This document shows positions 1 through 9,102 of a stretch of DNA of 64,000 bases, in pieces. The stretch is from Actinomadura rudentiformis (GTDB lineage: Bacteria > Actinomycetota > Actinomycetes > Streptosporangiales > Streptosporangiaceae): positions 310,001 through 374,000 of the forward strand of contig NZ_WBMT01000001.1 in assembly GCF_008923185.1 (NCBI RefSeq). The letters run 5' to 3'. The notes beneath the pieces were generated by a model that worked only from the letters and a program-made list of their open reading frames with translations, did no database searches and had not been told where the DNA came from. Every line of letters starts with the position of its first letter. Positions within the stretch are counted from its first letter, which is position 1. The position numbers and the translations under genes were made by a program.

Positions 1-857
1 ACGGAGATCTTGAACGGGTTGCGGAAGCCCATCGCGTAGATCTCTGGCTTGGTCTTGGCGGTGCCAGCGGGGAACATGTTGCCTTCGGGCACCGAATAGG
101 TGCCGTCGTCGGCGACCTTGATGCGCAGCAGCTTGCCGCGCAGGTCATTGGAGTTGGCCGACGTCCGCTGCGCGTCGAAGGCAGGGTTGCGTTGCGGCCG
201 TTCGTCGATCGGGGTGTTGCCGGAGGACTGGAAGGGATTGGAGTCGTCGCCGGTCGCCAGCAGCAGGTTTCCGGCGGTGTCGAACTCGATGTCGCCGCCG
301 ACGTGACAGCAGATGCCCCGGTCCGCCGGGACCTGCAGGATCTTCTGCTCGCTGGCCATGTCCAGTACGCCGCCGGTGCTGAGCTTGAACCGGGACAGCT
401 GGTTGTAGCCCTTGTACGGCGCGAACGCCGCCTCATCGCCCTCGGTGGGCGCATCGGTCAAAGGGGTGGAGAGCCGGGGGGCGTAGTAGAGGTAGACCCA
501 CCGGTTCTGGGTGAAGCCGGGGTCCACGGCCACGCCCTGCAGGCCGTCCTCGTCATGGGTATAGACGGGTAGCTGGGCTGCGATGCTCGTACGGCCGTTG
601 TAGTCGGTCAGCCGGAGCACCCCGTCGCGCGAGGTGTGCAGGACCGAGCCGTCGGGCAAGGGGTCGAAGGCGATCGGCTCGCCTACTTCCGTCGGCCCTT
701 GCGCGAGCGAATAGGGATAGAAGTGCTCGGGGGGAGCCTCGGCGGAGGCGGCGCGGGCGGTGACGGCGACCAGGCCCGCCGAAGCGATCACCAGAGCCAC
801 CAGGGCCGCAGCGAGAGGGCGAAGCCGCCGCGGGGTTGACCCTGCGTAGTCGGACAT
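1..857 (-). CDS. Secreted PQQ-type glucose/sorbosone dehydrogenase (partial, 3' end outside window)
   Basis: Reads leftward and leaves the window; about 285 residues are visible. The ATG at 857 is preceded by GAGGAG 11 bases upstream. Residues 10-35 are a basic then Ala/Val/Leu-rich segment, a Sec-type signal peptide. The exported part matches the soluble aldose (glucose/sorbosone) dehydrogenase beta-propeller family: an early GEPIAFDPLPDGS segment, a GLQGVAVDPGF strand, CCHVGGDIEFD followed by GNLLLATGDD, then LRGKLLRIK. Family members oxidise aldoses in the periplasm or outside the cell using PQQ. In actinomycetes they are often fused to further C-terminal domains, which cannot be judged here. 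The family call is firm; the substrate is unknown. Confidence 0.85.
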   Translation of the reverse strand, partial: MSDYAGSTPRRLRPLAAALVALVIASAGLVAVTARAASAEAPPEHFYPYSLAQGPTEVGEPIAFDPLPDGSVLHTSRDGVLRLTDYNGRTSIAAQLPVYTHDEDGLQGVAVDPGFTQNRWVYLYYAPRLSTPLTDAPTEGDEAAFAPYKGYNQLSRFKLSTGGVLDMASEQKILQVPADRGICCHVGGDIEFDTAGNLLLATGDDSNPFQSSGNTPIDERPQRNPAFDAQRTSANSNDLRGKLLRIKVADDGTYSVPEGNMFPAGTAKTKPEIYAMGFRNPFKIS

Positions 858-1498
858 GATGCTGTGTACTCCTCACCGTTGGGGGGCACGGATCGGTCGA
901 GTCGGCATGCGGTCGGGTCAGTCGATTGCGTTGAGCACTCCTTTCGGCGAGTGCGGCGCCCGTGTGGAGCGCCGGGCATCGGGTGGGGTCCGGGGCCAAT
1001 CCGGACTCCACCGGTGTCGATCTGCTGACGTCGTCAGCGCGCCTCATGGAGAGGGGCCGAACGCATCCATAGGGCCTCCTGGGTGCCTGACGCCGGCGGC
1101 ATGCGCCAGAGAAGTCAGGCGGCGGCGAAGACGTGATCGCTGTTGAGCCGGGTCGCCCCCATGGGCCCGGCCGTGTCCCCGAGTTCCGACAGCAGGATGT
1201 GCAGGTTGCCGGTTGCCGGCGTCGGCGACCGGTGGTGGATGACGGCGCGCGGTCCCCCGGCGCGTGATCGCGGTTCGTGGGCGCCCGGCACATTCAGCGG
1301 GAATGACCGGTGCTGGTCCTGGGGACGAGTCCTCATCCGCATCACACGCTTCCCCTTCGGGGGCCTCAGGCCGCAAACGTACCTACTTTTGCCGGGCCTG
1401 AGAAGACTTAAGGCCAGAAACGGCAGACTTTCAACACTGGCAAGACAAAGTGGCCAAGTCGCGTGTCCGACGTCGAGCTGGTGTGCATGGACGGTGCA
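858..1498. other. Gene-poor gap between two leftward genes
   Basis: About 640 bases without an intact gene. It contains a weak inverted repeat, GCACTC at 935-940 and GAGTGC at 949-954, in the upstream region of the sugar dehydrogenase, and a short leftward reading frame that looks like the tail of a ROK-family protein (listed separately). Bases 1375-1460 are locally AT-richer. I see no RNA gene and no clear promoter. Confidence 0.4.
1115..1345 (-). pseudogene. Possible C-terminal remnant of a ROK-family protein
   Basis: A leftward frame of about 76 residues ends in SELGDTAGPMGATRLNSDHVF. That pattern is close to the tail of ROK-family repressors and kinases (LG..AG..GA..LA...V). The upstream residues, rich in His, Arg and Pro, do not look like the rest of that fold and nothing precedes them, so if the match is real only the last 30 or so residues survive. 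The similarity was judged by eye on a short segment and may be chance. Confidence 0.25.
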
Positions 1499-2749
1499 TC
1501 ACGGCGGCTGGGATGTGCCCGGAGGGCGAAACCAGTTGTTGTGCCAGGTCCTGTAGAGGGTTTGCAGGACGTCCACCCACTCTCTTCTGGTCCGGAAGAC
1601 GGGGTAGGGCTGAGGGCGGATGTCCACCTCTGAGGTCCAGACGATGTCGAACTGCCGGTCCGGGCGGATACGGCCTATGCGCACTCTCCGCCAGAGGTGG
1701 CGGTTCTCCTCGTCGACCCAGACCCGGCCGCCCGGGGCGTCCAGGGTCTGATGGCTGATCGTTCTGAGGGTTGCTTCCGGGGCGTCGGTCTCGGCGTCCT
1801 CAACGGCCTGGGCCCAGAGACGCACGGCGATGTAGGCATTGTGGATGTGGTCGTCGGTGTGCCTGTGGGCGCCGTAGCGGGCCTTGAAGCGCTGGGTGAA
1901 CGACTTGTTGGCGGGGGAGTCCTGGCTTTCGAAGTAGGGCCAGGCCGCGTAGCTGCCGGCGACCTCGTCGGGCCGGAGGCTGCGGAGGAGGTCCTCGCCT
2001 ACGGCGAGGGAGAAGGTCGGGACACGGCGGGGGTCGACGCCGGCGGCGCGGAGTTTCTGGAAGAAGCCGACGATTCCATGCGAGAGAGAATTGATGATGA
2101 CGTCGGGTTTGACGGCGGCGATCTTCTTGACGGCCGGGCTCGTGTCGTGAACGTCGAGGGGGAGGTACTCCTCGCCGACCACCCGGCCGCCGAGCCGGGC
2201 AAGCTGGTCTTTGATGATGGCGTTCTCGGCATGGGCCCACACGTCGTCGGAGCCGACGAGGAAGAAGTCCCGGCCGCGGTTCTCCAGGAACCACCTGACG
2301 GCGGGAATCGTCTGCTGGTTCGCCGTTCCCCCGGTGGACACCAGGTGGGGCGACTCCTCCAGCCCCTCGTAGGCGGACGGGTAGAGGAGCAGGGAGCCAT
2401 ACCGTTCGATCACCGGCAGGACCGTCCTGCGGTCGCTCGACGCCGCGCATCCGGCGATGGCGCGGACGCCGTTCTTGATCAGGGACTCGGCCTCGCGGGC
2501 GAAGATCGCAGAATCGGACTGGCCGTCGGCGATGACCGGCTCGATCCTGCGGCCCAGGACGCCTCCCGCGGCGTTGATCTCCTCGATGGCCAGGATCTCG
2601 GCGTCGACCAGCCGCTTCTCGCTGAAGGCGTGCGGGCCCGTGAGCGAATGGAGGATGCCGAGCCGGATGGGACGTTCCTCCGCGTCCTGGTGGCAGGCCG
2701 CGGGGCTCAGCAGCAGGAACGCGGCGAGAACGGCGATCCGTGGCCGCAT
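1499..2749 (-). CDS. Urea/amide-type ABC solute-binding lipoprotein (UrtA/AmiC-like)
   Basis: 416 residues. A signal sequence ends at a lipobox (LSPAAC, Cys19), so the protein should be anchored to the outer face of the membrane. The rest is a type I periplasmic-binding fold of the UrtA/FmdD class: IRLGILHSLTGPHAFSEK at the start, then AIEEINAAGGVLGR, and SSDRRTVLPVIERYGSLLLYPSAYEG. It directly follows another solute-binding lipoprotein (2750-4189), the stop of which abuts this start, and both lie behind a DUF4239 membrane protein. No permease or ATPase gene is near. Either it delivers ligand to a transporter encoded elsewhere or it acts as a ligand sensor; the ligand cannot be read from sequence. 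Confidence 0.85.
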   Translation of the reverse strand: MRPRIAVLAAFLLLSPAACHQDAEERPIRLGILHSLTGPHAFSEKRLVDAEILAIEEINAAGGVLGRRIEPVIADGQSDSAIFAREAESLIKNGVRAIAGCAASSDRRTVLPVIERYGSLLLYPSAYEGLEESPHLVSTGGTANQQTIPAVRWFLENRGRDFFLVGSDDVWAHAENAIIKDQLARLGGRVVGEEYLPLDVHDTSPAVKKIAAVKPDVIINSLSHGIVGFFQKLRAAGVDPRRVPTFSLAVGEDLLRSLRPDEVAGSYAAWPYFESQDSPANKSFTQRFKARYGAHRHTDDHIHNAYIAVRLWAQAVEDAETDAPEATLRTISHQTLDAPGGRVWVDEENRHLWRRVRIGRIRPDRQFDIVWTSEVDIRPQPYPVFRTRREWVDVLQTLYRTWHNNWFRPPGTSQPP

Positions 2750-4189
2750 TCAGACCCCGTGGACGGTGTAGCCGGCCTCTTTGAGCAGAAGGCCGACCTC
2801 CTGGTTGGCCCGGATCATCGCCTCCCTGGTGCTGAGCTCGCCGTAGAGCGCCTTGGCGATCCAGGTGCCGAGCACCTCGATCACGTCGAAGCTTTCGGGG
2901 ATCTGCGGACGGAACGCCGGAAAGGCGGTGTCCACGACCTGCCGCAGAATTCTGTAGTAGGGAAATCGCCGGGCCAGTTCCTGGTTGTCCAGGACCGAGT
3001 AGCGGGTGGGGAATCCGCCGGCGGAGGCGAACCGGGTGCCGACCTGGGGGCTGGTGAACCACACCATGAAGTCCCAAGCGAGGTCCTTGTTCCTGGCATG
3101 CCGGTTGATGGCTATCTCCCAGCCGCCGACCGGCGTGTTCAGCGTGACCCCCTTCTTGTGGAGGATCGGCTGCACGCCGAAATCGTCGCCCACGACCGAG
3201 AGCTTCGGGTCCAGCAGCGGTGAGATATCGAAGTTCCACGTGCTCATCAGCGCGGCCCGGCCCCGGGCGAAGGCGTCGAATCGCGCATCCCAGGCGACGT
3301 TCATCCGTTCGGGGGGCTGGTACTTCAGCAGTTTCTTGAAGAGGTCGACGACGGCGATGCTCTGCGGCGAGGTGAACTGCGGTGTCATGTCCGCGTAGTA
3401 GTCGGGGGAGCCCGGGTACTCGCTGGCGAAGGGCTTGCCACCCATGTTGTAGATGTACTCGAAATAGGCCTGCCCGACCGCGGTGCCCGTCTGGTTGTTC
3501 ATGACCACGCCGTAGGCGCCGTCGACTCTCTCCGTCACGGCCCGGGCCACCCGGACGAGGTCGTCATAGTCGCGGGGCGGCTTGACGCCCGCGCGGCGCA
3601 ACAAGGCGTTGTTGTAGATGTTGAAAACGAAGACGGGTGTGTAAGGGAGCCCGGTGATGTCGTTCTCCCAAACGGCCCCACTGCTCATGACCTTGAAGAA
3701 GTCGCGATGGTCGATGAGCTCCTTCGGGGTCTTGGCGAGGTAGGCGTTGAGGGGCTCGACGTACTTGGCGGCGGCGAACTTTCCGACCCAGGGCATGTCG
3801 ATGACGAAGATGTCCTGCGAGGACGACTTGCTGCTGCCGAGAAATGTCTCCAGAAGGTACGTCGTCTGGTAGGGGTGCAGTTCCATCTTCACCTTGGCGC
3901 CGGTCAGCCGCTCGAAGTCGGGAACGAGCCGTCCGGCGACGCGGTTGTCGTCCCAGCTGATCACACGGAGCGTCTTCCCCTTCCACTTGTCGCGCAGCCC
4001 GGCGACGAACGTCCGCCAGGCCTTGGCCTGTTCGGAGGCGGGAACGACGTGGGTGAGGCCCAGGGGGATGGGCTGGCCGGCGGTGGGCCGCTCCTTGGGG
4101 CCGTGGCAACCGGCCAGCACCACCAAGGCCGTCGCCAAGGCCACCCGCCGCGTGACGATCGTCCCCCTGGTCATGTTTCGAGTTCTCAT
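2750..4189 (-). CDS. Family 1 extracellular solute-binding lipoprotein
   Basis: 479 residues with a lipobox (VVLAGC, Cys28). The mature part is a sugar/polyamine-type extracellular binding protein: WKGKTLRVISWDDNRVAGRLVPDFE at the N-terminus (strand 1 and the following helix), then MPWVGKFAAAKYVEPL, DFFKVM.SGAVWENDITGLPYTPVFVFNIYN, and GGWEIAINRHARNKDLAWDFMVWFTSPQ near the end, all typical of this fold. The ATG overlaps the stop of the DUF4239 gene as ATGA, so the two are translationally coupled; a second ATG five codons on is possible. It pairs with the UrtA-like binding protein downstream, and no transporter subunits lie nearby. Confidence 0.85.
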   Translation of the reverse strand: MRTRNMTRGTIVTRRVALATALVVLAGCHGPKERPTAGQPIPLGLTHVVPASEQAKAWRTFVAGLRDKWKGKTLRVISWDDNRVAGRLVPDFERLTGAKVKMELHPYQTTYLLETFLGSSKSSSQDIFVIDMPWVGKFAAAKYVEPLNAYLAKTPKELIDHRDFFKVMSSGAVWENDITGLPYTPVFVFNIYNNALLRRAGVKPPRDYDDLVRVARAVTERVDGAYGVVMNNQTGTAVGQAYFEYIYNMGGKPFASEYPGSPDYYADMTPQFTSPQSIAVVDLFKKLLKYQPPERMNVAWDARFDAFARGRAALMSTWNFDISPLLDPKLSVVGDDFGVQPILHKKGVTLNTPVGGWEIAINRHARNKDLAWDFMVWFTSPQVGTRFASAGGFPTRYSVLDNQELARRFPYYRILRQVVDTAFPAFRPQIPESFDVIEVLGTWIAKALYGELSTREAMIRANQEVGLLLKEAGYTVHGV

Positions 4190-5088
4190 GTTTCGAGCTG
4201 CCGCAGGTTGTCGAGGACGGCCTGGAACATCTCCGGAGGGATCGGCAGGTTCTCGTCGAACGGGCTCTCCAGCGCCCCGATCAGGACCAGGGCGAGCGTC
4301 AGCATGCCCGCGAGCGTCATCGCCAGGAACCGATGCAGGTCATGGCTCTTGGCGTCGAACAGGCACAGCGTGATCAGTGTGATCATGCCGCCGACGTACA
4401 GCATCACCCACATCAGCGGGGACACGCTCTGCTGGGAGTCGTTGAGCCGTTGCCGCCGGTTGTCGCCCAGTTCGTTGAGCCGGCTGACCGAGCGCTCGTA
4501 CAGGGGGCTGCCGCGCTCCTTGGCCTCCATGTCGGTGTAGACCGTCCACAGCTCGACCAGAGCGGCCTGGGCCCGCGTGCTCGATGCGCCGCGCGCCATC
4601 ATCGGCCACTCCTCGTGGACTCCCAGACGAAGGTACGTGCGTGCCGCGTCCTGCACCTGCCGCTGGGAGTCGACGGGCAATGCGCGGGCCATGCGGTCGA
4701 GATCGGCGATCGCGTTCGCCTCGCGTCCCACCGTCGCCTCCGTGTCGGTGTACTGCTGCCACACCACGACGATGACGAAGCCCAGCACCAGCGCGTAGAC
4801 CGCACCGACCGTGGCGAACGACCCGCTGATCAGGTCGTTGTCGCTGGAGCTGCGCCGTTCGGGCGGATAGAGCCGGCGCACCGTGGACAACGCCAGGTTC
4901 GCGCCGGCCATCGCGATCGCGATCTGGAGCACCGCGCTGATCCACAGCGGGATCGGGTCGAACAGCTGCAGTGCGATGTAGACGGCGGCGAGCCCGGCGA
5001 ACATCACAAGCTGGGCGATCACGATCGGGTGCCTGGGTGGCCGCTCACTCCTCCGCTCGCCCATCCCAGGAGCTCGCGTCTCTACCAC
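4186..5088 (-). CDS. DUF4239 (bestrophin-like) membrane protein
   Basis: 300 residues from a GTG at 5088. Hydrophobic segments lie near residues 23-42, 45-68, 95-115, 220-242 and 248-268. Between the third and fourth sits a long polar helical stretch (TDTEATVGREANAIADLDRMARAL through LNELGDNRRQRL). This layout, including GAVYALVLGFVIVVVWQQY, is that of the DUF4239 family, sometimes called bestrophin-like; its function is not established. It is the first gene of a three-gene operon with two solute-binding lipoproteins, an unusual pairing. A promoter lies directly before the GTG (5088-5123) and suggests a leaderless transcript. A later ATG at 5064 lacks a good ribosome site. Confidence 0.75.
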   Translation of the reverse strand: MVETRAPGMGERRSERPPRHPIVIAQLVMFAGLAAVYIALQLFDPIPLWISAVLQIAIAMAGANLALSTVRRLYPPERRSSSDNDLISGSFATVGAVYALVLGFVIVVVWQQYTDTEATVGREANAIADLDRMARALPVDSQRQVQDAARTYLRLGVHEEWPMMARGASSTRAQAALVELWTVYTDMEAKERGSPLYERSVSRLNELGDNRRQRLNDSQQSVSPLMWVMLYVGGMITLITLCLFDAKSHDLHRFLAMTLAGMLTLALVLIGALESPFDENLPIPPEMFQAVLDNLRQLET

Positions 5089-5123
5089 AGATCTATACTA
5101 AAAGTGGTGGATTGATTACACAA
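5088..5123 (-). promoter_or_regulatory. Candidate leaderless promoter for the DUF4239 operon
   Basis: On the minus strand TTGTGT (5123-5118) is followed after exactly 17 bases by TAGTAT (5100-5095). Six bases later comes the GTG start codon at 5088. A -10 box six to seven bases before a start codon is the usual arrangement for leaderless mRNAs, which are common in actinobacteria. No Shine-Dalgarno sequence precedes the GTG, which agrees. Confidence 0.55.
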
Positions 5124-5329
5124 GGTAACAATGCCCTGACCTAGCCTGTAAGTCGGGCACAAACATAAGCGTTTGTAAGAGGTCCTCAAAAGAATCATCA
5201 TTGGACGTCGCTCTGAACCGGGATGGAGGCTGGCAGCGTCATGGCGATCTTTAAAGGCTTACGTCTCCTGCCTGCTCCAATACGAGCGAGGCCGCAGCGG
5301 ACACCGGATGCCAGCGCAGGGAGATTCAC

Positions 5330-7147
5330 GTGAGACGTCATGCACTTCGGCTGCTCGCAGCCACCACCGCCGTAGCCGTCGTGCCGCTGTGGGCGGTGCC
5401 GTCTGCGCAGGCGGCCGGCGCTGTGCCGGGCATGCCAGAGCGGCTGCCTGGGAAGGGAACGGGGGGCGGCAAGACCCCTACCGCTGTGGGGACAGGGGGC
5501 GCTGCGTCCACCGTCGATCAGGTGGCGACACAGGCGGCCATCGACGTGTTGCGCCGTGGTGGCAACGCGGTTGACGCGGCGGTGGCCGCGGCGGCCGTAC
5601 TGGGCGTCACCGAGCCGTTCTCGTGCGGCATCGGCGGCGGTGGCTTCATGGTCATCCGCACGCCGAAGGGCAAGGTGACGACGATCGACGGGCGCGAGAA
5701 GGCTCCGGCCGCCATGCACCCGAAGTCGTTCTTCGAGGGCGACAAGGCCCTGTCCTTCCAGGACGCGCGCTGGAGCGGCCTGTCGGCAGGGGTGCCGGGC
5801 ACGGTGCGGATGTGGGACGAGGCGCTGGATCGCTACGGCACGACGTCGTTGCGCAAGGCGCTCGATCCGGCCATCAAGGTGGCGCGCAAGGGATTCGTGG
5901 TCGACCAGACGTTCGCCGACCAGACCGCGCCGAACGTCGACTTCTTCGACGACGTGCCGTCCACCGCCAAGATCTACCTCGATCCCGACGGCACTCCGCT
6001 TGACGTCGGCAGTATCTCGCGCAACCCCGACATGGCGCGCACGTACCAGCTCATCGCGCGCCACGGCACCAAGGCGTTCTACAAGGGGCCGATCGCCAAG
6101 GCGATGGCCAAGGCCGCCCAGAAACCACCGATCGCCGCGAACGCCAACCATCGCTGGCGTCCGGGTCTGATGACCGAGCGGGACATCGCGGCCTACAAGG
6201 TGGCCCGGCGCGCGCCGACGCGCATCGGCTACCGCGGCCTGGACATCTGGGGCATGGCGCCACCGTCGAGCGGCGGTTCGACCGTCGGTGAAGCCCTGAA
6301 CATCCTGGAGGGCTACCGCCCGCTCGGCGCGAGCCGCACGCAGAGTCTGCACCGTTTCATCGAGGCGTCCCGCTACGCGTTCGCGGACCGCAACGCCTAC
6401 CTGGCGGACCCGGCGTACTACGACGTGCCGTTGAAGGGCCTGCTGTCGGACTCGTTCGCGGCCGAGCGCCGCGCGCTCATCACCGACAAGGCGGCGACCT
6501 CGCCTGTCGCGCCAGGTGACCCGCGCGACGACGACAACGTTCCGGCCCCCGGAGCGGTGACCGCGGGCGACCAGGGTGAGTCCACCACACACCTGACCGT
6601 CGCCGACAAGAACGGCATGGTGGTCTCCTACACGTTCACGATCGAGTCCACCGGAGGCAACGGGATCGTCGTCCCCGGCTGGGGCTTCCTGCTCAACAAC
6701 GAGCTGACGGACTTCAACTTCGACGACCCGAAGCACCCCAACGCCCCGGACGGCGGCAAACGGCCGCGCAGCTCGATGTCACCGACCATCGTGACCAAGA
6801 ACGGAAAGCCGTTCCTGGCGGCCGGCTCGCCCGGCGGCTCGACGATCATCACCACCGTGCTGCAGGTCCTGCTCGAACGGCTCGACCTCGGCCGGTCGCT
6901 CCCGCAGGCGATCGCGTCCCCGCGTGCGACGCAGCGCAACACGGCCACCACCCTGGCCGAGCCTGAGTTCCTCGCCACCGAGGCACCGGCCCTGAGGTCC
7001 CTCCACGGTCACACGTTCGGCACGACCTCGGAGATCGGGTCGGTGACCGGGATCGAGCTGCTCGGCAACGGGCGCTTCCTGGCGGCCGCGGAGCCCGTCC
7101 GGCGTGGTGGCGGCAGCGCGATGGTGGTCAGGCCGGAGCGCGACTGA
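5330..7147 (+). CDS. ggt: Gamma-glutamyltransferase, secreted
   Basis: 605 residues from a GTG, with AGGGAG seven bases upstream. Residues 1-29 are a Sec signal peptide ending in AQAA. The protein is a full gamma-glutamyltranspeptidase: a large subunit with ASTVDQVATQAAIDVLRRGGNAVDAAVA and SCGIGGGGFMVI, then the autoprocessing site ESTTHL. Thr419, the first of the Thr pair, should become the N-terminal nucleophile of the small subunit; GKRPRSSMSPTIV and AGSPGGSTIITTVLQVL complete the active site. It cleaves or transfers the gamma-glutamyl group of glutathione and related peptides outside the cell. It is a single gene, divergent from the DUF4239 operon. Substrate preference is unknown. Confidence 0.95.
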   Translation: MRRHALRLLAATTAVAVVPLWAVPSAQAAGAVPGMPERLPGKGTGGGKTPTAVGTGGAASTVDQVATQAAIDVLRRGGNAVDAAVAAAAVLGVTEPFSCGIGGGGFMVIRTPKGKVTTIDGREKAPAAMHPKSFFEGDKALSFQDARWSGLSAGVPGTVRMWDEALDRYGTTSLRKALDPAIKVARKGFVVDQTFADQTAPNVDFFDDVPSTAKIYLDPDGTPLDVGSISRNPDMARTYQLIARHGTKAFYKGPIAKAMAKAAQKPPIAANANHRWRPGLMTERDIAAYKVARRAPTRIGYRGLDIWGMAPPSSGGSTVGEALNILEGYRPLGASRTQSLHRFIEASRYAFADRNAYLADPAYYDVPLKGLLSDSFAAERRALITDKAATSPVAPGDPRDDDNVPAPGAVTAGDQGESTTHLTVADKNGMVVSYTFTIESTGGNGIVVPGWGFLLNNELTDFNFDDPKHPNAPDGGKRPRSSMSPTIVTKNGKPFLAAGSPGGSTIITTVLQVLLERLDLGRSLPQAIASPRATQRNTATTLAEPEFLATEAPALRSLHGHTFGTTSEIGSVTGIELLGNGRFLAAAEPVRRGGGSAMVVRPERD

Positions 7148-7301
7148 CAGCTCGGCTGCCGCTGCTGCCGCAGGGCGCTGGTTTCCGGGCGGCGCCGCAA
7201 GTCTGAGATCATGTCGCACAGCGACTATCAGGCGATACGGCGCCGCCTGGCCGGGTGACGATGCGATGCCCGGGGGCGGCGGACTCACGCGGGAGAGGGT
7301 T

Positions 7302-7784
7302 ATGGACGTCGAGCGGACATCGTTGCCGGGGATCGGGCTGCGCCATGTGTTCACCACCGGCCGGGGCCGTCAGCTCGGCGTGGTCTCGCATCACACCGGC
7401 CGCCGCGACTTGGTGATCTACGACAAGGATGATCCCGACAGCTGTGTGGTGTCGGTGCAGTTGTCCGGTGAGGAGGCCAACGGGCTGGCCGAGCTGCTGG
7501 GCAGTGATCGCGTGGTGGAGCGGCTGGCCGAGCTGCACCGGCAGGTGGATGGGCTGGTGACCGAGCAGATTCCGGTCGCCGCCGGATCCCCGTATGCGGG
7601 ACGGCCGCTGGCCGACACGCAGGCACGGACCCGCACCGGCGCGTCGATCGTGGCCGTCGTTCGCCGTGGCGAAGTGATCGCCAGCCCGCGCCCGGACTTC
7701 GTGTTCGCCGCCGACGATGTCGTGGTGGCCGTGGGCACCGGCGAGGGCACCGCCGCCGTGGCCGACATCTTCTCCAGCGGGTGA
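7302..7784 (+). CDS. TrkA-C domain regulatory subunit of a K+/H+ antiporter (KhtT-like)
   Basis: 160 residues from the ATG at 7302, preceded by GGGAGAGGG two bases upstream. The N-terminal half (TSLPGIGLRHVFTTGRGRQLGVVSHHTGRRDLVIYD) is the domain found in KhtT-type regulators. The C-terminal half (residues about 75-158, SIVAVVRRGEVIASPRPDFVFAADDVVVAVGT) is an RCK_C/TrkA-C ligand-binding domain. The gene ends seven bases before a CPA2 antiporter gene, so the two form the cytoplasmic gate and the membrane subunit of one system that exports K+ or another cation for H+. In Bacillus, KhtT responds to c-di-AMP; whether this one does is not visible. Confidence 0.88.
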   Translation: MDVERTSLPGIGLRHVFTTGRGRQLGVVSHHTGRRDLVIYDKDDPDSCVVSVQLSGEEANGLAELLGSDRVVERLAELHRQVDGLVTEQIPVAAGSPYAGRPLADTQARTRTGASIVAVVRRGEVIASPRPDFVFAADDVVVAVGTGEGTAAVADIFSSG

Positions 7785-7791
7785 CGCCGGC

Positions 7792-9102
7792 ATGCATGGT
7801 GCGATCCAACTGATCGAACTCGGCGCCATCATCCTGGTCCTGGGCCTGCTGGGCGCGGCGGCACAGCGGTTCTCCATTTCGGCGATCCCGCTGTATCTGG
7901 TCGCCGGGCTGGCATTCGGATCTGGCGGGATCCTGCCGCTGGGCGCCAGCGAGGACTTCGTCGCCATCGGCGCCGAGGTCGGCGTGATCCTGCTGCTGTT
8001 CACCCTCGGCCTCGAATACACGGCCGCCGAACTGGTCGGCACGCTGCGCACCTCGGCCCCGGCCGGGCTGGCGGATCTGCTGCTGAACGCCACCCCCGGA
8101 GTGCTTGCGGCGTTCCTGTTGGGATGGGGGCCGGTGGCCGCCGTCGCGCTCGGCGGCATCACCTACGTCACCTCGTCCGGCATCACCGCCAAGGTGATGG
8201 GGGACCTGGGCTGGCTGGGCAACCGGGAGACCCCGGCGGTGTTGTCGATCCTGGTGTTCGAAGACCTGGCGATGGCCGCCTACCTGCCCATCCTCACCGC
8301 CGTGCTGGCCGGGGCCTCGCTGGCTTCCGGCGCGACCACGCTCGGCATCGCCGCCGCCACCATCACCCTCATCCTGTTCATCGCGCTCAAGCATGGGCGG
8401 CTGGTGGAACGGTTCGTCTCCAGCCCCACCGACGAGGTCCTGCTGTTGAAGGTGCTGGGCCTGACCCTGCTGGTCGCGGGGCTGGCGCAGCAGTTGCAGG
8501 TCTCCGCCGCGGTCGGAGCGTTCCTGGTAGGCATCGCCCTGTCCGGTCCGCTCGCACACACCGCCCGCGAGTTGCTGGCGCCGCTGCGGGACCTGTTCGC
8601 GGCGGTGTTCTTCGTTTTCTTCGGCCTGCACACCGATCCGGCCGACCTGCCCCCGGTCCTGGGCGTGGCCACGCTGCTCGCCCTGACCGGAGTCGCCACC
8701 AAGCTGGGCACCGGTTGGCTGGCCGCCCGCCGTGCCGGAGTCGCCACCGCCGGACGGATCCGGGCCGGCGCCGCGCTGGTTCCCCGTGGCGAGTTCAACA
8801 TCGTCATCGCCGGACTGGCGGTCACCGCCGGCATCAACCCACGGCTGGGCCCGCTGGCCGCCGCCTACGTGCTGATTCTGGCCATCGCTGGGCCGCTGCT
8901 GGCCCGCACCGCCGAACCTCTGGCCCACACTCTGCGCACCGCGCGGAGGCGCCGTGCCGCACGGCAGACCGGGCTCCAGCCGGAGCCCGACCCTCGCGGC
9001 GCTTCAAGGATCAGCCCGCCACGCGACGCGGGCGAGGGTGAAACCGGGAATGAGGACCGGCCGATGGACGACCTGCCCGGTAAAGGCGCTCACCGCAGAT
9101 GA
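7792..9102 (+). CDS. CPA2-family cation:proton antiporter (KhtU/Kef-like)
   Basis: 436 residues from the ATG at 7792. About a dozen hydrophobic segments fill nearly the whole protein, as in Na+/H+ exchanger-type CPA2 antiporters. FTLGLEYTAAEL, GGITYVTSSGITAKVMGDLG and ETPAVLSILVFEDLAMAAYLP hold the usual ion-path positions, and VGAFLVGIALSGP follows. The tail after residue about 385 is basic and cytoplasmic (TARRRRAARQ). No RCK domain is fused; that role belongs to the adjacent upstream subunit. The last part overlaps the decayed iolB remnant on the opposite strand, so the end of the gene may have been set by the same rearrangement. Confidence 0.9.
   Translation: MHGAIQLIELGAIILVLGLLGAAAQRFSISAIPLYLVAGLAFGSGGILPLGASEDFVAIGAEVGVILLLFTLGLEYTAAELVGTLRTSAPAGLADLLLNATPGVLAAFLLGWGPVAAVALGGITYVTSSGITAKVMGDLGWLGNRETPAVLSILVFEDLAMAAYLPILTAVLAGASLASGATTLGIAAATITLILFIALKHGRLVERFVSSPTDEVLLLKVLGLTLLVAGLAQQLQVSAAVGAFLVGIALSGPLAHTARELLAPLRDLFAAVFFVFFGLHTDPADLPPVLGVATLLALTGVATKLGTGWLAARRAGVATAGRIRAGAALVPRGEFNIVIAGLAVTAGINPRLGPLAAAYVLILAIAGPLLARTAEPLAHTLRTARRRRAARQTGLQPEPDPRGASRISPPRDAGEGETGNEDRPMDDLPGKGAHRR

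Noticed and set aside
1697..3223. Long rightward open frame of about 508 codons opposite the two binding-protein genes
   Set aside because: It is antisense to two genes with clear lipoboxes and fold motifs; such frames are common in high-GC DNA, and its product resembles no protein.
7351..8928. Leftward frame opposite the antiporter genes, rich in Gln, Gly and Arg
   Set aside because: Composition is typical of an antisense shadow of membrane-protein codons; no start signal or domain.
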